Of a stretch of 64,000 nucleotides of DNA, positions 10,963 to 22,700 are shown one piece after another. Every line of letters starts with the position of its first letter. The first letter of the stretch is position 1. A program made the position numbers and the translations under genes. The notes under the pieces were generated by a model. That model was not told the origin of the DNA and did no database searches. It saw only the letters and a program-made list of their open reading frames with translations. Source of the DNA: Cliona cf. orientalis (lineage: Eukaryota; Porifera; Demospongiae; Clionaida; Clionaidae); the NCBI GenBank assembly GCA_963930775.1, contig OZ005690.1, forward strand, positions 5,254,225 through 5,318,224, given 5' to 3'.

Positions 10963-11287
10963 GGCTAGATGCCAGGCCTTGAGAACCAGGAATGGTGGGT
11001 TTAAGAATTCTTTTATCCCCGGGGGAACTCTCCCCACCCATCCAGCCCATCCTCTGAGCTAGCTGAAAGTAAAAAAAAATGGTGTCTTAGGAAGAGCAAG
11101 CTTGTCTTAAGGTCAGGTAATCTAATACTATAAGAGATGTACATGTAAATGTCATATATTTAGTTAGGAAGCCCATCATGTCACATATCCACAATTTGGA
11201 GAGCAGGCTGGGTGGTTAGGGAGAGTTCCCCTGGGGATAGTTAAACCTACCATTCCTGGTTCTCAAGGCCAGGCACCTAGCACCCAA
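10963..11287. mobile_element. TIR element of about 325 bp
   Basis: Left GCCAGGCCTTGAGAACCAGG with GGGGGAACTCTCCC is inverted on the right as GGGAGAGTTCCCC and CCTGGTTCTCAAGGCCAGGC. The middle (11075-11200) resembles the flanks of the 10.0-10.4 kb insertion. Confidence 0.7.
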
Positions 11288-11355
11288 ATGCACTCTGTCT
11301 TAAATTACACTCGTATGTTAAGTATTTAATTATTTACGCTTGCTTTTTGAGTATC

Positions 11356-11894
11356 TACCGTATCCTCCCGAAAATAAGCCCCCTCCCCTCTTTGACCGTC
11401 AAGTTCTTGCACAGGTATGTTTGCCTCGATTATAAGCCCCCCTCCCACCAAGTAGAGTGCACACGCATATACACGTGCATGCGAGCGCAAACGTACGTAC
11501 GTAACCCCGCCCTTCAATTGACTACGAGTACAAAGAGAAATCTTTTGTATAGCTATGGTGGTGGCGTTTAGAAAGCTTATCTTGAAGTCATTCTGTTATG
11601 ATAGCACTTCTAGCTTGGCGAAGACACTTGTGAGCCGGTCAAGATGCTTTTATTTTCCTCTGAAGACGTACACACATGGAACAACAAGTCCTTTCCCCAC
11701 TGCCGATCGTCGTCTGTTGCCGTCTATTTGACAGGTCATCTCACTGCTGCTCTTAGCTACAACAGCTAGTAAACCATTGGCCAAGGGGGGCTTATATTCG
11801 AGGGAAAGTGCATATTCGAAAATAAGCCCCCTCCCCAGTCTAGGTCATGTCTATTGCAAAAAAAGTGGGGGCTTATTTTTGGGAGGATACGGTA
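11356..11894. mobile_element. MITE with ~30-bp TIRs
   Basis: Starts TACCGTATCCTCCCGAAAAT and ends TTTTTGGGAGGATACGGTA, an inverted pair, with further AATAAGCCCC motifs inside. TA at both outer edges. No transposase ORF. Confidence 0.85.
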
Positions 11895-12039
11895 TATGCA
11901 TGGGGTGCAATCAAAGCCGACTGTCCATAGCCATAGGGGCATATGAATATAAATGTAAGTTCAGAAGGTCGTTTCTATACCTATACATAATTCTAATCCT
12001 GAGGAAATGTTCTCAGTGCCTTCTCAGCTGACACACCCA

Positions 12040-12214
12040 TATGGTGGAACCTCTTTATTGTGGACACCCTTGGTACACATAAAACTATCCTGATTAGAGC
12101 GGTGTCCTCATTTCAGGGACAGCTTCCCTCACCTCTCTACCTAGCTGGGGCCCTAGATGGCGTCCTGATTAAACAAGTGTCCCTATAGATCGAGGGTCCA
12201 CTGTATAATAGTAT
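12040..12214. mobile_element. Short TIR element of the GTCCACTGTA family
   Basis: Inverted ends TGGAACCTCTTTATTGTGG and GATCGAGGGTCCACTG. Related fragments occur at 4.77, 5.86 and 38.82 kb. Confidence 0.5.
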
Positions 12215-12339
12215 CGCATAAATACAATAAATATTATGTATCTATAAACATGTGCATTTGTAGGCAAACAATGAAACATTTCTGTTGCCTGATCATGATA
12301 TAGTTTGTTTATCTACCATGAGTGCTATCACCAGTGACA

Positions 12340-12774
12340 ATGTACCAGCTATAAAAGCTTGGTAGCAAATGGCGCAAATACGTGTCCAAGGACAAGATGA
12401 ACCTCTGTGCCAGGATCTCGAAAACGACACTAGGACGAGAGATAATCGAAGCTCTTAGGAAGTCACAATCCGAAGAGGAAGTAGCTGCCCAACAGACTCC
12501 TGGCCAAGAGGTGGAGGTAGATGGTGGAAGCGAGCAGAAGACACCAACAGCAGCAACTCATCAACAACCAGCAATGAATGCTACCCGAAAACGTGCAAAT
12601 CCCACTCCAAAAGCGCAACAATCAACAGCTTCATCACGAAATTTGGTCGACCCTCACGTGCTCCAAATTATTCACGATGTGCTTGATGAGATGTTCCAGC
12701 TGATTGACAAGTGTCCCGAGATAGAAGAGCCCCTCACCTTTATTCACAAGCTCCTAGTCGAGAGTGCATCCTAA
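12340..12774 (+). CDS. Hypothetical protein, likely terminal exon
   Basis: The ORF ends at a TAA (12772-12774). It can be read back through LGSKWRKYVSKDKMNLCARI to a possible AG acceptor near 12358. It has a charged N-terminal part (IIEALRKSQSEEEVAAQQ), a low-complexity Q/T/A linker and a helical C-terminus (HVLQIIHDVLDEMFQLIDKC). I recognise no family and found no upstream exon, so this may be an orphan exon or a retrocopy. There is no ATG at the start of the open stretch (12382 is GTG); the first in-frame ATG is at 12397. Confidence 0.4.
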
Positions 12775-12975
12775 TGCACTCTCTCGGCAGACTTAGTGAT
12801 GTTCAAGTCACTGTGCAAAGCTCAGAAAGCACGAACAATGTATGCTACCAATTAAGTGTATAATACAATGTCATGTATTTTATTATGTGGGATTGGCAAA
12901 GCATTCTTTATGTTGTTAGAGACACATGATTTTGTGTAGTCACTGAATTATGGTGTGTGCATGGTGCTTATTTGG

Positions 12976-13010
<35 letters not shown>

Positions 13011-14339
13011 CCTCCCTCCCTCTCTCTCTCTCCTTCCTTCCCTGCCCATGAGGTGCCATTTGAGGTACACTGATACCCGTGACAGTAATTCGATAGTCTA
13101 ACTGATGTGAAGAGACACAACTGACACCCACAATGAAATCAATACATAACATACAGTGGATAAAATGTCATACACACTAGACTGGGACACTGTGAGCCCC
13201 AGTGTATGGTGTATAGGGTCAAATTCCTTTAAATGTATATGGAAACACGACTGTAAGTGATAGCTATACACAGGCAGGTGTTCATTAAGGTACATGTTAG
13301 CCAATACCAGGATGGAACAGTGACAAAAAGCATCTACCAAACGTATATAGCTACATGTAGCTACACTCAATGAGCTGAATTAGTGTTATGTACATGATAT
13401 ACATGTATATAGACACGGTGCACACACACACACACACAAATTCACATGTGATATCCATGCTTCCTGTGCTGTGATGTGTATATGTATGTGTTCAGTCCTA
13501 CTAAAATGCCCGTTGACATCACATCAACACAAGTGCACATGGCGGATGGCATATGACATTGTGTGTTTGTTGACCTGACTTTCTGCCTCACATATTTCCC
13601 CAAATAGACACAGTATAGAGCAACAGAAGACAACCTAGTGAAAGGGTCATGGCCACACATACAAACATATGCCCTCTCTCTCTCACTCTCTCTCCCTCTC
13701 TCTCACACATATACACATATACATAATACTTTAATAATTACACTAGCTTTTCACGTTCCTGGGTACATGTACGTGTATGTAGGGAAACCAGATTGCGTTT
13801 GTACAATTGTGAACACCTACGCACACCTTCAAAATATACCCCCCCCCCCCCTCTTCCTACATACCCTTTCTGACTCTCAATCTCTGGATGAGTATAGTGC
13901 CCTGATTCACACAGTATATACTGTGTGAATGGCACCAAAATTACTAACTTTACTAATTTTACCTACAATACCCTTGTCGCTGCTGTCGCCTACGGCACTA
14001 ACATTACTAACTTGTTGCTGCAGTGGCCTACGGTACCAACTTTACTAATTTTACCAACATTTCCCTTATACAGTAAATCTGGAAATTTTCATTGTAAAAA
14101 TATTTTCGTAGTCGATGCATGGCGGCTACGAACATTAATCTTACGAAAATTAGCATGCACTATTATCGCTAATGCGGTAAGGGGTCGTTCCTACGAAAAT
14201 TTTTTACACGAAAATTAAATTTTATCATACTAAAGTTTCTTTACATGAAAACTTCCAGATCTACGGTAGTTGGGCACATGCACTATAGAGAGTCACTGGC
14301 CTTAATTGAATATCCATGGCAATTAACTTTCAATTTCAG
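12775..14339. other. Non-coding stretch with simple repeats
   Basis: Holds a (CT)n/(CCCT)n tract (about 12977-13034), a short CA run (about 13421-13438), a CT-rich stretch near 13675-13710 and a poly-C tract near 13840. Between 13.93 and 14.28 kb there are repeated TTACTAAC and ACGAAAATT phrases. No gene signal. Confidence 0.4.
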
Positions 14340-14632
14340 AGCCTGTACCACACCCACAAGCCCTATCAAGTGATCAGCCAAAGCTGGATGTACCTCCACA
14401 GCCATTGGAATTCTCAAAGGATATGAATTATGAGCAACTAGCAGTGTGGCTAACTAACCATCCATAGTTTATGGGAGCACTAGATTACCAACAAGATATC
14501 AGCAAATTGAAAGGTATGTATGCAAACAGTATAGTTATTAGCCAGCTAATTGGACATAATTTTAATAGTATACTGTATTACATTCTGTTTAGATGCCAAA
14601 GTTAATGGCTTTGTATTCAGTGCCCCTGGTGT
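14340..14632 (+). pseudogene. SAM-like domain exons with an in-frame stop
   Basis: Exon 14340-14513 reads QPLEFSKDMNYEQLAVWLTN, then HP, a TAG stop, then FMGALDYQQDISKLK. A GTATGT donor joins it at phase 1 to exon 14593-14632 (DAKVNGFVFSAP). The pattern YEQLAVWL...DISKLKDAKVNGFVF resembles SAM-like domains. The TAG argues for a broken gene. It lies upstream of the WDHD1-like exons in the same orientation, but no link is demonstrated. Confidence 0.4.
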
Positions 14633-14639
14633 CGTAGCT

Positions 14640-14945
14640 AGGTGCCTCTTGTGTCAACGACACCAGAGGTACCAGGGGCACCAAGGGCACCATAGGCGCC
14701 TACAACACCAAGGGCACCAAGGGCACCAGAAGCACCAGCGACACCATGCAGGGGCACCAACGACATCAGAGGCACCAGGGGCATCAAGGGCACAAGAGGC
14801 ACCTACAATAGCTAGCTACCAGGGGCACTAAGGGCCACCAGAGGCACCAGCGATACCAGGGGCACCAATGACACCAGGGGCACCAACGATACCAGAGGCA
14901 CCAAGGGCACCATTGATACAAAGGGCACCAAGAGCACCAGAAATA
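14640..14945. repeat. Minisatellite, 9-nt unit GGCACCARR
   Basis: Degenerate array of GGCACCAAG/GGCACCAGA-type units, directly after the SAM-like exon. One frame would read Gly-Thr-Lys/Arg triplets, but there are interruptions in every frame. Confidence 0.85.
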
Positions 14946-15130
14946 ACGACCCTAACTACAATAATTTAGATTAACTTTAACAACCCTAGCTAATTATAAT
15001 AATTTGGATTAACTTTCTGTTTCTAGATAGCTACAACTTACATGCCAGAGTTTTGGAATGGTAGTCAATAACTGATGACCCTTTACCTCACCAATAAATT
15101 GTACCTATGTTGTTTGTTTTCTTCCCCCAG

Positions 15131-16782
15131 GTACATAGTGACGTGTGGCAGTGACTATGATGTGCGTACGTTTGTTGATCTTGAAGAGGATGATGTTTCT
15201 GAGTTCTCAGTCTCCTCCAATCTCACTTCCCTCGTCTGCTGCACGGCTGATGTCGTTGCCGTGGCAATGAATGAGAATACTGTACATGCAGCTACTAATG
15301 TAAGCCAGTAGTGATATTTGCTCTATAGCTACAATAGATATGCATAGGAATGCGTAAAAGTGATAATTATGAAGTAAGAGGCCTGTTTTGATGAATTATT
15401 TTTTCATATGCATCATGTGACTAATGTCGCTTTGTGATAACTAAATATTCATGCAGCTCTTTTCCCATAATGTATCAATTTTGCTCATTGTACAATCCTC
15501 TTAGACTTCAATTTTGTATTTCTCTCTTAGGGATCATGTGAAGGTATCTTAATGAGATTCATGGCTCCAGCCACATGCCTGGACGTCGGTGTTGGCCACA
15601 CCCACCTAGCTGCCGGATCAGCAGACTTACTTGTGGAGACTGCTGACTCATCAAAGACATACACCCTACATGGACACGAGGCCCCGCCCTGCTCTGGATG
15701 AAATTTGACCCCCGGGGGGAATTAGCTATTGGTGAGTTAGCATTGTGTTTAGGTGGCCACATGTGATTGGACTAATGAAGTTACTGGGTGGAAGATTAAG
15801 AGGGAGTGCAAATTTTGTATACTGTATGAAATTTAAGCTCACTACTCTTGGAGATGCTTGAATCTTACAAATTATATATAGTGACATTGTTCAATTAGCG
15901 TAAGCCGCCATATATCGGCATGTACGTAATACCGGCACCGCCCGTGCCAATCATCGGTACCTAGTTTACAACGTATTTTACGGGATTATACGGACATTGC
16001 TGAAGCGTTTACGGACCCGAAACTTTCAATGGCCATTGCACATCAAGGAAAGTAAACAGGAAGAAAAGGATGATATTACTGGCAAGAATTAAGGCGTGGT
16101 GAAGAAGCTCTATACCAAGTTCGATCAAAATCGGATGAAGTATCTGGCGTCTACAGGGAGAAACAGCTCATGGCGGCTTTACCATGGCCTAGCAAGAGCT
16201 AGAAAGATTATTATTCCGTCATAGTTGCTCTTAAGGTGGAGGCTGATGCCTAGAACACATCCAAGTCCTTCATGAATTTATTGCACCGTTGAAACGGCTC
16301 TAGTATCGATTTTACGTGTAGTATCAACACATTCACGGCTGCCATTCGAAGATGATGCAAGCAATCGATATGAGAAGAGAGAAATAGTGAGAGGACATCC
16401 TGAAGTATCTGGGGATATTTTTTCTATAATTTTCTGGCAAGTAAGGCAGCAGTAAAAGGCTCAAGAAGGCCCAGGTGCCGATAAATGGCGCATTCGCCAT
16501 TATGGAAAAAGATAGGTGTGCCGATAATACGTACCGGTTGCCGATAAATGGTATTGTGATGTCTGCGCATTAGCGCTTATAGCTCATTGATTACTAGGGC
16601 CTACCTCTCTGTATTCTAGCTATTGAAAGCCTACGTCAAGGGCTTTCTTTCAGTGCAAGAACCAAGTTCATACGTCATTTCTGGCGGGAGTTACAAATCG
16701 GGAAAATTTGCATGCCGATAAATGGCGGCTTACGCTAAATCCACAGGCCTCTTCCAGCTGTGATGGATCAGTGAAGTTATGG
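15131..16782 (+). pseudogene. WDHD1: WDHD1/Ctf4-like WD40 exons, frameshifted fragment
   Basis: WDHD1 (AND-1/Ctf4) couples replicative helicase and polymerase alpha. Exon 15131-15299 encodes YIVTCGSDYDVRTFVDLEED, matching the N-terminal WD40 blade of animal WDHD1. Exon 15531-15731 encodes GILMRF...HLAAGSADLLVE...TYTLHGHEAP. It then needs one extra base in the run GCCCCGCCC to continue as LLWMKFDPRGELAI. Exon 16747-16782 encodes ASSSCDGSVKLW, the blade signature. An 838-bp transposon sits in the intron between the last two. No first exon and no later blades are visible. The 1-nt loss, poor phase at the last junction and missing remainder suggest a partial pseudogene. Confidence 0.6.
15898..16735. 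mobile_element. pogo/Tigger-type MITE (GCGTAAG family)
   Basis: Starts GCGTAAGCCGCCATATATCG and ends CGATAAATGGCGGCTTACGC, flanked by TA at 15896-15897 and 16736-16737. Further copies of the CCGATAAATGG motif lie inside. The termini resemble those of the 46006-47973 element, which encodes Tigger-like remnants. Confidence 0.85.
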
Positions 16783-17045
16783 TTTTTTCCTAACAAACAC
16801 TAATAAAATGATGAGTGATTGAGGGAAGTGCTACAGAGTTTGGGATTGAGTTTAATGATTGTTTGGGGGGGGTGCTATGCAGCCTCCATGCTAGACATCT
16901 TAGAGACGGTAGCTACGTATATCATGTGATAAGATTGATATCTCTGACACAGTTAACCTCTAACATACAGTAAATATGGTTGTGTGTAGTGATAGGTTGT
17001 ATCACTTTATAGACAGCTCTTGCATATACATTGTGATGTACATTA

Positions 17046-19889
17046 TCATAGTAACATAATATTATATGTACCCTTATACACAGTGTTCACTCTGCCACCA
17101 TAGTAGCCTCCTGCAATTACTAGGACCTCTATTGAGGATAAAGCAGCAATTGCAGTATGTGATCTTGGAGCAGAAAGATCACTGATGTAGATCCAGGAGT
17201 TGGTGGAGGGAGAGTACATGTAAATTTCCTTCATGGTAGCTCCTCCATAAGATGTTTCATCGCCTCCTATAGCAAGAAGGTTGCCAGCTAACATGGCTGC
17301 AGCTGGCCAATAGGTTGGAGTGTTAGGTAGTATCTTCCAAGCTGACTAAGTATCACTGCTACCACTGTGGGTGGTCTGGTTGGCTGGTACAGCATTGCCA
17401 AGGAGATCATCAACTGAGGCAAAGAGTGCTTGGTTGAGGCCTGAGCCATTATATCCTCCTAGTGCATAGCATATATTGCCAATAGCAACCAGAGATATGT
17501 TACGACAAGCTGTTGGTAGTGGGTCAGTCCTGTACCACTGTGATGTGTCTGGTTCAAAGATATTAATTGCATCGCTTAATGTTGGCACTGCTCCATCTGC
17601 CACTACAAGTGCTGACTTTAGGCTTAAGACACCTGGGGACCGTCTAGCTGTTGGCATGGGAGGAATGGTCTGCTTCCACCTTCGAGATCGCTCACTATAT
17701 GTGTATACTTCATTACTTTCATTCCAAGTAACCTTCTTTACTCCCCCAAAAGCTACTAGCTGGCCATTGACTTGACCCAGACCAAACCATCTGACAGGAA
17801 GTGGTGGTAGAGTGGTCCACTTGTTCTGTATTGGATCATAGCAGTAGATACTGAAGTCATCATCACCATCATCAATAGTTCCTCCTCCTCCACAGTAGAC
17901 CTTGCCATTGATGACTGTAGTCTTTATAAGACTTACTTTGGCTGGTAGGTTAGCACACTGTTTCCAGGTGATACGTGCCTGAAGGGTCTAAAAAATACAT
18001 GTACATGCAATGGCATGACATTGCTTGTTTAAAGTGTCATGACCATCTATAGAGTGGCTTTTTTTTAAATAATATGTACAATATTCCCCCAAACACAAAA
18101 TTTGAATTTAGCTATTCCTCTTCACCTTATACCATTTCCACGTACAAATCGCGAAGTTTAGTACTCACAAAACACATTTAAGCCAAAATTGCAGAATTGA
18201 ATACATGCATGTAAATTATTGCAGTTGTACTCACCTGTTGTTTAGTAGCCAGATACTTCCTTATTTTGGTGATTTGTTCATTCATTGCTGAGATAGTTGC
18301 ATCTTTCTCTCCTAGAGCTCTGCTCTTGGCTTCAAGTTCAGAATTTTTTCTTCTGACAACAGCTTCTTTTGTTTGAATGACAGTATCCTTGTCTATGATA
18401 TCTGATTGCAGCCTTGAAACAGTAGCTTGAAGCGTGGTAATTTCTCTTGATAAATCGGACATTAATTTTCTGTTTGTTTCTCTCTCCTCAGCAAAAAGTT
18501 CCATTTGTTTTGCTAGCTGAATCTCTAGTTGCTCTCGTTCCTTTCTCAACTGTAACTCATGTTGTTCTTGTTTCTCTCTCAGCTGTCTTGCATATTGCTC
18601 TCTTTGAGTTTCTAAAGCACGATTATATTAGATTTGAGTTCTACTATCTCAGCCTCGTTTTCAGCTTTTGTATATTGATTCTGAGTATTTATATCTCTAA
18701 GTTGCAGATGTAGTTGTTCCACTTCAATGGAATGAGATAATTTTAGGCTCTCCATTTCTCTCAAATTTTGTTCCTTCTCAACCTGTGCTTTTTTTATGAG
18801 TGATGAAATTTGGTTTTCCTTTTGCAGAATGATCTCATCCATTCTATCTCCATCCTCCATCAAGGCTAGAATTTCTGATTTATGTATCAAAATGGTATCA
18901 TTCTTTTCTTGAATGACCTTTTCTTTTCTTTCTCCCTCCTCAGTCAAGGCTCTTTTCTCTTCTTCAGTTTGTCTCAGCATTTCTAGTCGATTGGCAAAGG
19001 AGGCAGGAAACTGTGATGCTACTCGACTAACGTGCCTAATAATCTCACCAGCATGTGGTCTCAGCTGGGGGTCATTGTTGATGCATCTGTGAATGAGATC
19101 CATCAGAGGATGTCCGTCTTCAATTGCTTCAAAAAAATGTTCACGTCGTTCAGCTTCTGTGACTGGAATCAGTTTGCCTCCTTTGACTAGTGTTTGACCA
19201 ATCTGTGGCTCTGGCCACTGACCACTGAATATGTGGAGCATCATAATGCCGTAGGAGAACTCATCAACACTTGTGTCATATTTGGGGTTGGCTACCATCA
19301 CCTCTGGTGGCATGTAGGCAGGGGTGCCAGGAGTCTGGGTCATGCGACTGACCTGTAGAGGGGTCAGGTTGAGGATCCTGGCCACACCTAGATCAGAGAT
19401 CTTGGCCGTCATGTTGGGGGTGCGAAGGACATTGTTGGAAGAGAGATCTAGATCTCGGTGAATGATGGGAGGCGTTTGGCTGTGGAGGTAGCACAAGCCC
19501 ACAGCCACGTCATGAAGAATGGAGTAGCTGATCTCCTTTGGGAGAATGCCGTATTGCTCAATGCAGGAGGTGAGGTTGGTGTGGAGAAACTCCATGACTA
19601 GGATGGGTGCTCGTACTCTTTGCTGGAAATAGACTCCCAAAAACTGGACAATGTTGGGGTGGCGTAATTGACTGAGTAGACGACATTCTTCCTCAAATCT
19701 ACGAACAGTGTAGCTGGCATCTCCCTGTTCTAACAACATGTCATGGATCTTTTTGCCAGCACATTTCAGTCCCATGTACTCCAGTTCTAGCACAGTAGCA
19801 TAGGAGCCATGTCCCAGCTTTCGATCTGTCACTCTAACTTCAGTCAGCTTGTAGGGCTCAAACCCAGTGAATGTTGCTCTCACTGCCAT
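17046..19889 (-). CDS. Protein kinase - coiled coil - kelch protein, two lesions
   Basis: Two exons: 18235-19889 and 17046-17987. An N-terminal TKL/TK-like kinase domain shows LGHGSYATV (glycine loop), CAGKKI (ATP lysine), IIHRDLDLSSNN (catalytic loop), ISDLGVAR (DLG instead of DFG) and TPAYMPPEV. A long coiled coil follows (from about residue 310 to 545), then kelch repeats (RWFGLGQVNGQLVAFGG, YALGGYN, LLAIGGDETSYGG). Total length is 2,597 nt; subtracting a 2-nt insertion at about 18627 gives 865 codons, and the exon junction is then phase 0. A TAG at 17347-17349 interrupts the kelch domain. The kinase keeps its catalytic residues, so a truncated active product is conceivable. The start at 19889 (MAVRATFTG) is preferred over an in-frame Met at 19940. 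Confidence 0.75.
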
Positions 19890-19940
19890 GATACTTGTAT
19901 AGCTAGTACTAATGAAGCAAAAGGGGTGTACAGTTTTCAT

Positions 19941-20640
19941 AGTTCATGTGATGACCACAGTATCATATTCCCTTATTAGGAAGTGCCTATATAATCTTAT
20001 CATGAATAATAATACTATTGTAGACTACTAGATACTACATATACAATACTACAATGGCCACAGATCATGTGACAACCACAACTATTTCTGGAGCTATCTT
20101 ATTAAGTGAGGACATCATTGGTCACAAATTGATCATCACAGCAGCTGCTACATTTGAGTACATGGGCTGCATCACTGCTGCCATCACAGATAATATGCAT
20201 CCAGATTACTCTTATTCTTCTCTCAATACCCTAACTGACTGAATGTGATCACGGATGTCACTCTGACTTTGGCCTCAGTATGGTTTGAGAACACAATAAA
20301 AGGACAATTTCAAACCTTTGCCCCACAGCCTCAATTTGAAATTTTTGGCCTGAAATAATTCTTACTGTATGTTCCGTGATATTGCACACTGGTACCAAAT
20401 CCACACACATACACACTCGTGTAGGGTTGGAAGTTATTGAGTATCGGTGAAGTTAAAGTATTGATTAATCCCAGGAATATTGTCTATCTATCCATCCACC
20501 ATATATCTCATTTCCAGCTTTTGCAGCTGTATTCTGCTCAAAATGAACTTGTAATTCATATGGATTATTGAAAGAAAAGATTGCTTCAAGATACGTGTGA
20601 AACTATTTATATAGTCAGTGTCTTCTATGAAAATTTCTCC
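19941..20640. other. Intergenic stretch
   Basis: Between the kinase-kelch start and the end of the beta-helix pseudogene. No convincing gene or repeat seen. Confidence 0.35.
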
Positions 20641-21297
20641 TCCCTTGCTCCTTGCTTTATTGTGACATAACTTTATTGATGCATTCTCAGCATATTAAAA
20701 CATCAATGTATGAAAAAGCCATATTGCACCATGCACCACTTTCACCTTCATTATTTACAAAAAGTGCATGGAAGGTGCCATTTATTACAATTTTTGTTCG
20801 AACTAAAGTTAGTCCTCCGCTGAGAGTTGCACTATTGTTCGTGAATGTGAAGCTACTATTTTCAGTGATACTGCCAGAGTGTGATAATAGCATGGTACCA
20901 ATAGTAGTGGTGTCAGCTTTGTTATGATGGCTTATATTATTTTCAAATACAAGTTCTGACTGACTCACCATCACTAAATCGACATCATCAAAATTTAAGA
21001 TTCCACCATCATCTGCGGTATTGTTTTTGAACGTCAAAACACTCATGAAAGTATTAAACCTGAGTCCTCGTATATGTTGCACAATAGAACTGTTCAATAA
21101 ATAGCAAGTAGCTAGCTATTGTTGATAAATGTAAGTTTAGAGTTAATGATTTCCATATTCTGCAAACCTATCACCATTAGTGCTCCATTTTTTAAAATTA
21201 ATCTGTTATTCTCAAAGTGTAGAACGCTATTAAAAGTGTGAACTTGTGATAAGAAAGAAATCATATTCCAATAGAGCAGATTTCCTTAGTTGATTAA

Positions 21298-21868
21298 ATG
21301 AACCCTTGACCATCTCCCCAGTAGCTGCACAGTGTAATGGTGCATGTGGTAAAAGGTCGTCAATAGAATGCGTACACATCGATCGATGCTGGCCCCAGAA
21401 ATCATGGAAATGGCGTCTAAGATCGACTCTCAACCTTGGTAACGACAAATTTCGATGCTTCAATCACATTCACAGAGACAAACTCGACAGCACAGTATTC
21501 CTTCCGAACTTCAGGTTGGTCGCGCTGCTGCAGTCTCGCGCGGGCCAACCCCTTGTGACAATGATGCGTGCTATATATAGCACAAGGCTATCCACGGCAT
21601 TACGTAAGCCAAGAAAACACGTGAAGTTCAACCAACAGTGCTTCTCAGAGAAAGTAGCGCTCAGCTAGTAATCTATTCGTTGGATACACGCGTAAGGTAC
21701 TCTATATATTTATTGACTTTCAAGTCCCAGAAAGGCTCCAGCGAGGCCCTGGGTTTTTATTCATAAATTATCTCATAGGTTGCATCATAATTAATTTTCA
21801 TCATACTGATTACACCACGATTACCTCATAACCACAGAAAAGTAAATTGCTACTGGGGAGATAATGAA
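21298..21868. mobile_element. TIR element (CATCTCCCCAGTAGC family)
   Basis: The left end has CATCTCCCCAGTAGC and the right end has GCTACTGGGGAGAT. A second copy lies at 59252-60390 with about 565 bp inserted near its middle. Confidence 0.75.
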
Positions 21869-21869
21869 C

Positions 21870-22700
21870 AACTTAGAGACTACGTCCAGAGTCCCTCATG
21901 AATACGCCGCCATAAATTCGAACTAGGACACATTGACAAACTGCGCATGCTCCGTATACGCGTACAATATTGGGGCGCGCGGCTTGAGCCGGTTGACCTT
22001 CACCTGCCATATGCTCGACTGAATAGGGAAATCCCCCCGCCCTGAAAGCGAGCTCGCTAGAGAAAGCGAACTGAGAGAAACGCCATAATGATATCATCGG
22101 ATAGTCCACGATCTCTTCTACGCCAAGTTCGAATTCTGGGTCCCAACAACCTTTCATGCGCGCTAAACATTTTGAAACAGTTTCACAACAATTACATCAT
22201 AAGTTTCATCATAGGTTTCATCATCATTTCATCATAATTTCATCATAGCAAGAGCCGAATTATTTTTTTTCGAATTGGGACTCTGAACGTAAATAATGAA
22301 CAACTTGGAGACTACATCCCGAGTCCCTCATAAGAGTATTGCACCGCGCTTACTGTACGCCGCCATAATTCGAACTAGGACACACCGACAAACTGCGCAT
22401 GCTCCGTACACGTGTATATTGGGGCGCGCGGCTTGAGCCGGTTGACCTTCACCTGCGACTGAATAGGGAAATCCCCCCGCCCTGAAAGCGAGCTCACTAG
22501 AGAAAGCGAACTGAGAGAAACGCGATAAGGATATCATCGGATAGTCCACGATCTCTTCAACTCTAGGTTCGAATTCTGGGTCCCAATAACCTTTCATGCG
22601 CGCTAAACATTTTGAAGCAGTATTCAGAGCAACTACATCATGTTTCATCATCATTTCGTCATAGCGAGAGCCGAATTCTTTTTTTCGAATTGGGACTCTG
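21870..22700. repeat. Direct duplication of a ~330-bp repeat
   Basis: The block from GTCCCTCATGAATACGCCGC to CTTTCATGCGCGCTAAACAT at 21890-22190 recurs at 22322-22625. It includes GGGGCGCGCGGCTTGAGCCG. Diverged relatives occur at 40.02-40.21 kb and 40.80-41.15 kb. Confidence 0.8.

Noticed and set aside
17347-17349. Programmed read-through or recoded amino acid at the kelch TAG
   Set aside because: No supporting element seen, and the same gene has a 2-nt frameshift, so simple damage or error is likelier.
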